From contig JASFXZ010000010.1 in assembly GCA_032209605.1 (NCBI GenBank), positions 10,189,385 to 10,253,384 on the forward strand: a DNA stretch of 64,000 nucleotides, given 5' to 3'. Source of the stretch: Mactromeris polynyma. Its lineage: Eukaryota; Mollusca; Bivalvia; Venerida; Mactridae. Below, piece by piece: positions 55,301 to 64,000 of the stretch (position 1 is the stretch's first letter; each line of letters starts with the position of its first letter). The notes under the pieces are model-generated. The model was given only the letters and a program-made list of their open reading frames with translations, searched no databases and was not told the DNA's origin. The position numbers were made by a program, and so were the translations under genes.

Positions 55301-58300
55301 ATGAATTTGTTAAACACATGCCTTCTCATATTACTTGGAATAAATGTTAGCAATTTTCTTAGCATTTTTTCACTGACCCCTAGCTGGTGTTCAGGGTCAC
55401 CTATAAGGGTCTAACACATGCCTTCTCAAATTACTTGGAATAAATGTTAGCAATTTTCTTAGCATTTTTTCACTGACCCCTAGCTGGTGTTCAGGGTACC
55501 CTATAAGTATAAGGGTCTATATGTGTACAAGTCCTATTTCTCCTTGTTCTGTGAATAATTCAATTCCTACTATTCATTTTAAAATATCTTTCAAGCAATT
55601 TACCTTATATTATGTACATGTATTGACAAACAGAAGTTAATAAACCAAACGCAATTTCAGACCTCTAAGGTCAAGGTTAAGTATGAAGTTTAACTCTCTG
55701 TTGAAGATTTGATCTAGAGATTGTTCTGTAAAATTTCTGGCTTGAAAATCATACTTCCCTACTCCGGTGATGGTTTTGAAAAGCTGCCATGGAAAAGATA
55801 CAGAGTTGGCTTCATTGTACAGTTGATAAATAAATCATTTTCCGTGATCATGCGTTTTATTTTAAGAATATTTGTTGGGGATTGTGTTCCTATCTCAAAT
55901 TGAAGTTATCTGCCAGTCTGCTATCTATGCTTCATTAACTGAGCTCTCTCTTCCACTCTACACTTAACTTTGACTGACATAAACATGTGGTTGGCTGCCG
56001 AAGCTTGTATGGTTTTAATTAATCATACATGTATGGTTATAATGTGACCCAGTCTAACATAAATATTAACTTGATGTAGTTGTTTTGTTTATCTGACAGA
56101 CATATACAATGTTTTGCTAGATTAGTTGGATCTCGTTATAACAGCAGATATTAATTAGACACACCCAGCAAATATTCGTTCTTTATGGCCACCTTTCTGT
56201 CCCAGCTTGTTCGAATTATGAAAAGATATGAACATTTAAAATATTTCTTAATATATTATATCTTTATACATGTGTATTTTTTTTTGTATCATAATGTTAT
56301 CACTTACTAATTCTTTATTGGAGTTTATCAGTATTTGTAAATTATATTGAAATAATAATTCAACTTATAATTCCACATAAAAATCATTTATATCGTAATT
56401 ATTCTCTATGTTGATCTATGCCCTGCATTGGTTTCACAAGGGGCTAAATCTCGACGGTCATTTTGATAAATTTCGACTGAATTTTACCATTTTATTGCCG
56501 AAGTACCTATAATTTAGAGAAAAATTTACCCTTCAGCCAGAAACCTGAGGGTCAAAATGTGGCTTTTTGCGAACTTCAGAGGTCAAAAGGTCTACTTGAG
56601 GGTTAAATGGAACCCCTGGCCCTGTGAAATACATTTGTAAAGAAGAGATTATGTATAAATACTTGAATATTTCTGTTTTCTTTCATATTAAAAACACTGA
56701 CATAGTACTGTATAGTAAATGTTCACAAATGTTCACCATTGTGTCATGCACAAGACCAGTGTCCAAAAACTCGAAGGGCAAGGTCACACATAGAGGTCAG
56801 AGGTCAAAAACATCTTGTCCTGAGTGTAACACTGCCATTTATTGGGAGATTTTCAAATTACCTGGCACAAATGATCACCATAATGAGACCGTGTCTTGGG
56901 TGCAAGACCCATGTTGGTAGCTTAAAGGTCACACTTGGTGGTCAAACATCAAAAATGGATCTAAAACATTTTGTCTGGAATTTATGTCATTTATTGGGGG
57001 ATTTTTGAAATTACTATGCACAAATGTTCACCAACGGGTCAACCAGCGTGCAATGCCCGTACCCGTAGCTGAAAGGTCAAGATCACACTTATTTACCGTA
57101 TTCTCTTCATTTCTTGACAATTAGTGGGCTTGACATGCTGCCCTTGAGCATCTAGTTAATATTCTTGTCAACAATCTTTATTTTTGGGAAGTATTCTTTT
57201 CCTTTATTGACAAGTTTCATGAATCATTTGTATGACATTGTAAAAACCAACAGTTACACAATGGCCTGTTGAAAGGCACACTTCTAAATTTTCAAAGGAC
57301 TTACTGATTCCCCGATTATATTGATTAATCTCATAAGTTGGGTTATTTGATTATGCCGAATTCTTAATTGTATCATTTACCCATTTCAGGCGGAGAAAGC
57401 GAAGCAACTACTGTATCAAGCTAAATATGGTAGATTTGGTCTGGGAGATCCATTTTCTGCCATGCAACGTGACTCCGATAACATGAAGGATAATACGTTT
57501 GATGAGTTGGCGATTAAATCCATGTATGATAATCAGCTTGGGCAGTTAGAGAACTTGATTGCGACGCAGAGAAAAGCGCAGATGAAGATGAGAGAACAAA
57601 TGATGGTGGGAGAGAAAAGATATCAGAAGGTATGATTTTGTTAGCATTTGAAAATAACTCGCTTTGGCCAAAATTAAAAAAAAATTAGTTTCCTGTCCAC
57701 CTGTTTACCAGCCAAACATGCTTCGCTTCAATTTTATCAGCCTTTGGTAGAATTCTTTTAAGTCTACAGAAATAAAGTTGAATAATTACTAACAAGAACT
57801 TGCAGTGTTTTTTTCCACCCTTTTGTGAATGGGGCCGGGGCCCGTAGAATTGTGAAAATAGCGTCGAATTGCCCATAATTGTGAATGTCATAGTTTGCTT
57901 AAAATAACAAGATACTGATTTACATGACCTCATGTAGTACATTATAGGCTAGCATATATTAATCTATAGCATAGCAGTTAAAAATACTGTTAGTCAGACT
58001 GATCAACATTCGTAAACAAAAACCGGAAGATATTAAGTGGCCTGAATTGTGAATTTTAAGCCTGGTTTTGTGAAAAAAACATACTTTTGGTGATTGTGAA
58101 TGGCCATTTTTGGGCAAAAAAATCCGCTGAGAAGTGATGAACCCATCTTCCCTGACATCTCAGAGAGTTGGCATACATTATTTTGAACTATTATGTGGCA
58201 TATAGAATTACTGTATGGTTAATTTCATAATCTTAGCAGAATAAGCTTGAAATACTTGAAGCACAATACTGACACTGTAGCTTAGAGGTCAATCACAATA

Positions 58301-60407
58301 CTGACACTGTAGCTTAGAGGTCAATCTCAAGTTTCATAACCTTGGTCCCAGCATGCAAAACTTGAAAAGAAATCACTGATCTGTAAAGTTATTTAATTTA
58401 ATAAATCATTTTGAAGTAACTTGATTGTTAAGGATTAATCACTGTACTGTAGATGGAAATGAATTCAGTAATGAAATACAGTTCGTATTAAACACGATTT
58501 ACAGAAGTTGTATTATATATATATTTTAATTTTTGTTCTATTTTGATATGTATAACCAGGTATGTTCTGAGTTGGATGACGAGAAACGCAAACATGCTCA
58601 AGACACAGCTCAGGGTGACGACGTGACGTATATGCTGGAGAAAGAACGAGAGAGGTTGAGACAAGAGGTATTTATATCAGTTTTTGCAGAAGTTTCGTTG
58701 AAACTGTTTTGTGAAGAATCAAGAATTCAAATCTCACGTGTCTGTGGTTTTTATGCACCTGGGGTTTCATGTTTGGCTGTGCCCAGTAAATGCACAGTTA
58801 TGGCCTGTTACTTAGTTAAAACATAGCCTACAGAGTATGCAATCTTGCGTCACTCATATCTCCAAAAACATATGAGCCAGAGTCATAAGACTTTACAGGA
58901 ATGTTCACTAACCTGTATAGTTGTACGGTTACACCCAGTAAGTGCAAAGTTATGGCCCTTGACTTATCACCATAATCAGTAAAGTTGTTCACTTGGTAAT
59001 TTTGATATCCATTCAAAAACTATGAGCAGAATAATAGCATTTGCTATTGTGACAAAGGCTGCAAGTGGGGGCATCTGTGTCCCATGGACACATTCTAGTT
59101 AAAGAATAATCTCTTTAGTATCAGTTCACATGCTGACACAATTTTGGGAGTTAATATTTTGCTTATATTTCAAACCACTGCTTTGTTTAAAAGTACTTTT
59201 CATATTCAGATGGTGGAACAATTTTCAGTGAGGACTCGAATAGTGGCCATGGTAACTACACTTGCATGCTATATCGTTTCAGATTGATTTTGAGAAGTCA
59301 AATCAGAAGAAGATGGAGAAAGACATGAAGAAAACACTCGTCAGTTTGGAGGAGGAAAGAGCTAGCTCAGCAAAGCATAAACAGGTGGCGCTAATGTTGA
59401 TAAAGGAAAGGAAGAAGTTAGTGGAAAAGATGATGCAGGATAAGTACAAAGCTGAACATGCGGAGAGATTACTGCAAGATGAGAGAGGTAAATCTATGAA
59501 TATGGCTGAGGGTCTTGTGCAGGAGAGCAAGAAGTCACTGAAAATGGAAGCAACTATGGAACGCCAGGCAAGTGAGTTTGATTTGGAGCGTGAACAATTG
59601 AGGAATAAGTTGCAACGGGAAGAGAATCGTAATAAAGACTTACAAGCGCAGATTGATTCATTAGCTTGGCAACTAGAAAATTTGCAAGCTCAGTTACCGA
59701 ATAAATCTCATACTAAGGAATCTGTACATAATGTAGAATTAAAATCAAGTGTTTTATCTCCTCAGTCTCGTCTGTCGAGTGAGAGAACATGGCCTACATC
59801 ATCACAAACACTCTCAGGAAAATCTGGGTCAAATATCGTGGAACGAGAGGCGGGTTTATCGCCAAGAACTAGTACCGACTTAACTGTTCGTAAACGAGAC
59901 AACATGAGGTATGCAAGTCCCCAAGCTCTTGACAGGGGACATATTCAGTATAGTGATAATACGGAACAGCGTGTTGCCCCAGTAGGGGCTGTGTCAGATG
60001 GTTCATTAGTGTTAGACTCTCAGTCCGGGCATAAACTAAATGTATCAGTTGGAGGGCCTAATATCATGAGCAGCGGGGGAAAGATTACTGTACAAACTGG
60101 TGGTAATCAGATGGCTTCCACTGGCCAAGTGTCACCTCGGCGCATGGTCAGCATAGCTCGAGGCACACCGCCTCCAATACCACCAAATAAACCTGTGTTG
60201 TCTACAAGTACAATTACTAAACCAGTCATGACACATAAATCACAAACAGTCGTAGCTAAAGGTTCTGCTTCCAAACCTGTTCATATACCTGTCAGTGTTG
60301 TACATACATCCTCCGTCACAGCCTCACCAGGTAGCCGAACGCAAAAGCACGAAGGATCGCCATCATCTCTACGTAAACCTGCACAGGTTTGTGTTAATGC
60401 TAAGTGA
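49351..60407 (+). CDS. CTTNBP2NL: CTTNBP2/CTTNBP2 N-terminal-like coiled-coil protein (five exons)
   Basis: Exons are 49351-49425, 53714-53815, 57390-57629, 58560-58667 and 59283-60407 (TGA), all phase 0, giving 549 aa. After 25 residues comes the family start LSRTDLLQLLSYLEGELQAR (about 31-50). Then come YGRFGLGDPFSAMQRD (exon 3), HAQDTAQGDDVTYMLEKERE (exon 4) and a long charged coiled coil to about residue 312, including EFDLEREQLRNKLQREENR. The rest is Ser/Thr-rich and low complexity, with PPPIPPNKP at 471-479 fitting the cortactin SH3 ligand pattern PPxPxKP. Family members bind cortactin and STRIPAK/striatin and act at the actin cortex; those roles are family knowledge. Human CTTNBP2NL is 639 aa. 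No ankyrin repeats are present before the stop, but an in-frame CAG|GTTTGT at 60386/60387 could be a donor to downstream exons. Confidence 0.92.
51181..51346 (+). mobile_element. Full-length CAGGGGTTCCA terminal-inverted-repeat element (MITE-like)
   Basis: Starts CAGGGGTTCCA and ends TGGAACCCCTG, an exact 11-bp inverted repeat, over 166 bp. Internal 'ttgaccctt' and 'agggtcaaa' blocks are shared with copies at 9170, 38330, 54755 and 56434. No coding capacity. The CAGGGG end resembles hAT termini, but the flanks show no clear 8-bp duplication. It is in CTTNBP2NL intron 1. Confidence 0.7.
53222..53395 (-). repeat. 400-bp-family repeat, reversed partial copy, next to a tRNA-like A box
   Basis: 'ttctgtccattttggg' to 'catttatgacacaactt' is the reverse complement of the 3' half of 46274-46672. 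Immediately left, 53203-53222 reads 'gtagctcagtcgataggctc', an A-box-like tRNA head. Confidence 0.6.
54755..54929 (-). mobile_element. CAGGGG-family element, reverse orientation
   Basis: Bounded by CAGGGGATCCA and TGGAACCCCTG, 175 bp, with the same internal blocks in reverse order. It is in CTTNBP2NL intron 2. Confidence 0.65.
55313..55512 (+). repeat. 100-bp tandem duplication
   Basis: Two nearly identical 100-bp units, 55313-55412 and 55413-55512, start 'aacacatgccttctca' and include 'ctgacccctagctggtgttc'. Confidence 0.9.
56434..56618 (+). mobile_element. CAGGGG-family element, left end decayed
   Basis: 'aaggggctaaatctcgacgg' at left, 'ttacccttcagccagaaacc' inside, and terminal 'aaatggaacccctg'. 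It is in CTTNBP2NL intron 2. Confidence 0.6.
56722..57090 (+). repeat. Interspersed repeat with about 160-bp internal periodicity
   Basis: 'gcacaaatgttcacca', 'aaggtcacac' and 'atttattggg' blocks recur at roughly 160-170 bp. Similar 'cacaaatgttcacc...aaggtcacac' repeats are widespread in bivalve genomes (recollection). The two overlapping open frames here are artefacts of this repeat. Confidence 0.55.
58262..58325 (+). repeat. 32-bp tandem duplication
   Basis: CACAATACTGACACTGTAGC plus 'ttagaggtcaat' occurs twice head to tail, at 58262 and 58294, without mismatch. Confidence 0.95.
58828..59100 (+). repeat. Degenerate mollusc-type repeat in CTTNBP2NL intron 4
   Basis: 'aagtgcaaagttatggccctt' region and 'gggggcatctgtgtcccatg' at 59066 onward. 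A related 'gggggcacccgtgtcctctgg' occurs at about 33838. No intact frame. Family identity is from memory of bivalve sequence. Confidence 0.45.
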
Positions 60408-61101
60408 AGGGAAACTCCTTCCTAAACTCAGTCATAACTATCATATATGTATTCTATCATCATCGTAATGAGTTTTCAATATGTATCATGGTACTTAATG
60501 TATTTATATATTGTAGAAGTATACAGTTTTGTAAATTTATCGCTGTTTTTATGTCGGTGTTGAACACTTACCAAATAGAAATGTTTTTTATCAGTTCTGT
60601 CATGACGGATATCAGTCAGCTTGTGTTTGAAGTATTCAGTTTAATGAATGAGTGACAACATGTTAATGGTCATTTCAGATTATGTAGAAAAATGGTGTTG
60701 TTGTTATATGCCGAATATTTTAAACTTAGTCATTTTTATCTAGTTTTTATATTTTATCTCACGAGATACTCTTGCGAGTCATAGATTGGCTTACGTTGTC
60801 AAGAGTATTTCATTGATTTCTGTTTTATTGACTGCATATGCATTGTAATTGTTTTGATTACTTTTAGCATGAAGCTTTCCTCGTTGAGTACTATAATCTG
60901 TAATTAATTTACTTCTGTAGTTTGATCTGCATGCGCGGATCCAGACGGGGGACAGGGGGTCCTGCCCCCCACCCCCCCCCCTAAGATTTCGGCAAAACAA
61001 GATTTTCTCTTCAAAATCCTGTATCCTGACGAAAAATTGCTGGATCCGCGCTCGAGTTGTATACATTTGCAGTTTACAAGCATGTGTTTTAAGTAAATAA
61101 A
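60408..61101 (+). other. Candidate CTTNBP2NL 3' UTR
   Basis: AT-rich sequence after the TGA with a candidate AATAAA at 61096-61101. A C-rich run (about 60962-60982) interrupts it. The 83-codon frame at 60404 has no recognisable features. Confidence 0.35.
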
Positions 61102-64000
61102 TTGTCATTTTTGTAACAAAATATTCAATACTAGTCCGGCCATCGAAATCGGGCGTTGATGCAATACATAAAAACTTACATTGTAAAGAAATGCTAAGAT
61201 TATTATGTTCTTGGGAATAAAATATATCGGTAGCTACTTCGTTTGTCCCAATTTATGTTTTTTTACCATCTTCACATACAAACCCCTACTGACCTTCACC
61301 TTTTTCTCCCTTCATTCTTTTTTATTGTTACAGAATGGAAATGAAATTCTTGAATTAAATGTGATAAGAAAATGAAATTTCGGTGAATTCATTAAAAAAA
61401 AATTACTTTTGAATTAAATTGTGTTAATTAATGTTTGTTAACCAGTTTTGTGATATTTTAAAGTAATTTGTGTGGTTGAATTTTCTGTGCATAACATAAC
61501 ATTTCAATGCATATAACTGATTGGCATTAATTGAAATTGATAGATGTTCCTCATTTCCATTCTGATGTGATTTTATTTTTGTATTTTTATTTTTTTTGTA
61601 TTTCTTATCTCTGTTGTTTTTTGTTTTTGTTTTATTTTCAATTTTTGTCCACTTCATGTCACCGTTCATATACAACACTAAATTGTTCATGACTACATTC
61701 AGCATAGAAAACTAAATACTTAAACCAAAATATGTGAACAGTCGGGCGACATTGTATGTGTACATGTAATTTGTATGGAGTATACCTGTTAACAGTTTAA
61801 CACGCAAATTTTTTAATGTGTATGAGTGATTATTGCCCCTGATTTGACAAAACAAAAGCATATATATATCTTTCTGTTTTTGATTGATAGTGGCTGCTGA
61901 ATAGATAGTTCCCACATCTACAATATTTACCTCCCTTGTTCTGAATAGTCGGCCATTTTGATTGGCAAAACTGATAAGCCCCTATAAGAATAATTCCTAA
62001 GTATGTGATAATTGAGAAAATACGAAGAGAATTTGCATGTGACAGCCACTTTTTCTTTAACTTACTGAGCCAACTGCCCACATGAGCATAATGAATAAGT
62101 TATTAATTTTATATCTGACTAGTTTATCATCGGAAATTTGTCTATCAATATGGCCGACAATTCAGAACAAGGGAGGTAAATATTGTACATGGGGGAACTA
62201 TCTATTGAAAAACAACAGCGGATATATCTTTCTGTTATTGAGTGATGGTGGCTGCTGAATTGAAAAACAACAGTAGATATCTCTTTCTGTTTTTGAGTGA
62301 TGGTGGTTCCTGATTTGAAGAAAAACATCTAGAGGCTGGTCGTTATTATATATAACTTCTACATGATTTAATTCTATCTTCAGTTTATCTGCAAATGAAA
62401 TATCTACATTGACTACAAATATAGCACTTACCTAACTCGATGCTTTTGACTTCCAATGTATTTTCTGGTCTTGATATACAACTTACAACATCTACTACTT
62501 GATCTCAATTGTTATATTTTTACTATGAGGATATGCACTGATAATCTTACTTCAAGAAACAATTGTGATTGGTTGAATTTGTCATTGCTTTCAGATTGGA
62601 CTCTTTCAATTCCATGTCCATACCGTAGCAAATATAAACAGAATGTTAAAATTCTTTGAAGAAAACTTATGTTTAAAACTGAAATTATTTAATTCTGCTT
62701 ACCTCAGATACACCAAAAAGATTATGTAATGATTGACTGTTTTATTTGTATGAAGCACATGCATCAAAATTTAACAAAAAAATGTTTCAGCCACTGTCAG
62801 GATTGATACTAGGTTGTTGCTGTAGAAATTACTCTGTCCTGATGCAATCCATAGTCATTACAAGTTGTTAATGCTGATTACTTCATTTTTATCATCGAAA
62901 TCATATATAACATAACAGAATTGATTATTCCACACATAGAATCACCGGTTCAGCTAGCTATTCAGTGCATTCTGATCTTTTGTATTGACATATCAGTCAT
63001 CTGAGATAAGCCTTACTTGTCTACGTCATTCAATTGTAATACAAAATCGACGTCACGGTTCTATACAATTTCCTTATCAATAAAGTATTATTGACGATGG
63101 GAAATTTGATATTGAGCGAAACAGTATTCTGGTTATAAAAGTAATCATTTTCATGTTGTTACTTAACAAAGTTATGTTTTTATATACTAGAGTTCTGAAC
63201 TATTCATGTTTTGTATGAAACATTGAGGATTTTTTAAGACCACTTAAAATTTATGGAGTTATTGAAGTGATTCCCTCCCAGCCAGAAACATTAAAGTAAC
63301 AAAAAGGGTTCCAAGTGTCCAAAAAGTAGATTAATCTCTTGCAATAGGATTTCTCTGTACTATGAAACATCAATTGAAGTCATATTCATCGTTTGAACAG
63401 ATTATTCTTTCATCTTTCCATTTCAAATAAGTGAGAAAAGAGAGTCGTCATTTTGAGCATCATTTCTTATCATCAAAATGTGGTGAGTTTCTATGGTAAT
63501 GACTTTATAGTCTGTGTGTTGTAGAAGCATGCCAAAGTTTAGTTAATTTCTGTATACCATAGGCTACAACTTGTTTTATTTATTGATAACGATTTAGTTT
63601 TTTATGAATGAAAATATTCCCATGTATGCATATTTAATGGAAATGAGCCACAGATTATTCTTGAGACAATAACTAATGTGCATTGAATAATTCGCATAAT
63701 TATTGTAAAAATCCAAATTGGAATGCATTGTTGTCACATGTCTGTGAAATACTGCATAGTTATTTGCATCTCGTTTATTGACCAAATAATATATTCAATT
63801 CTGTAAAATCATATTGCATCTATTTTATTGTTTATCTATCATTTTTGCCATTTTCTTCAAACATTTTCTACACATTAGTAAGGATCATTTGTCATTTATT
63901 AAAGTATGGCCCCTATTTATTTAAAGTTGGGCCTAAAAAAAAATATCTGTGTTTCGGGAAACCCGACCCTACCTGTCGAAAAACCCCGACCCTAGAGTTT
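61102..64000. other. Downstream intergenic or intronic sequence, no gene recognised
   Basis: No exon chain seen. It contains the inverted repeat and short direct repeats at 61850-62330. If the cryptic donor at 60387 is used, this could be intron of a longer CTTNBP2-type transcript. The final 80 bp ('gggaaacccgaccctacc') resembles a degenerate tract at about 51840-52080. Confidence 0.35.
61850..62330. repeat. Inverted repeat with direct-repeat flanks
   Basis: Arms 61904-61967 and 62139-62202 are inverted copies of about 64 bp, with mismatches at a minority of positions. A direct repeat containing 'tctttctgtt' and 'gtggctgctga' occurs at about 61868, 62228 and 62284 on the plus strand. Confidence 0.75.

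Noticed and set aside
56624..57008. Two overlapping frames of 98 and 89 codons
   Set aside because: They lie in an interspersed repeat with 160-bp periodicity and share no protein family.
60404..60655. 83-codon frame overlapping the end of CTTNBP2NL
   Set aside because: It lies in the 3' UTR and has the hydrophobic, AT-driven composition of noncoding sequence.

Overview
The window is AT-rich, intron-dense animal genomic DNA with small phase-consistent exons, GT-AG introns, selenocysteine coding and many short non-autonomous repeats. The protein families are metazoan. The repeat texture suggests a bivalve or closely related mollusc: tRNA-headed SINEs ending in a 'taaaactccga' type tail, TA-flanked CAGTAAAACC elements, and degenerate repeats such as 'gggggcatctgtgtcc'. 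That assignment rests on remembered repeat texture, not on a search. Four protein-coding genes are supported, all on the + strand. (1) 421-2177: the 3' part of a CYYR1/Shisa-like small membrane protein, with a Cys-rich ectodomain, one TM helix and a PPxY tail; its first exon lies outside the window. (2) 4561-10551: a complete six-exon selenoprotein K gene whose in-frame UGA (10540-10542) encodes Sec88, followed by Gly-Arg-stop, with a convincing SECIS element at about 11241-11312. (3) 26071-47132: a 19-exon gene for a cyclic nucleotide-binding domain protein of the CNBD2 type, about 707 aa. Its first CNB domain keeps the Glu and Arg of the phosphate-binding cassette; its second is degenerate and split by a long insertion. 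A possible upstream first exon (21860-21962) and a possible cassette exon (42419-42523) fit its reading frame. (4) 49351-60407: a five-exon CTTNBP2/CTTNBP2NL-type coiled-coil protein of 549 aa with a cortactin-SH3-like proline motif. The intergenic and intronic sequence is a mosaic of tandem arrays, foldback hairpins, SINEs and MITE-like elements. Three signals stand out. A hairpin family of 74-80 nt has three copies, and substitutions between copies are compensated across the stem. Five perfect CRE palindromes lie within 3 kb at the candidate 5' end of the cyclic-nucleotide-binding gene. A 38-bp minisatellite begins at the first base of a CNBD2 intron and repeats the donor hexamer in nearly every monomer. 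No operon, CRISPR array, rRNA gene or intact autonomous transposon was found. The genes are neighbours without an evident shared pathway: SELENOK acts at the ER membrane, CNBD2 senses cyclic nucleotides, and the CTTNBP2 family links cortactin and actin to STRIPAK.
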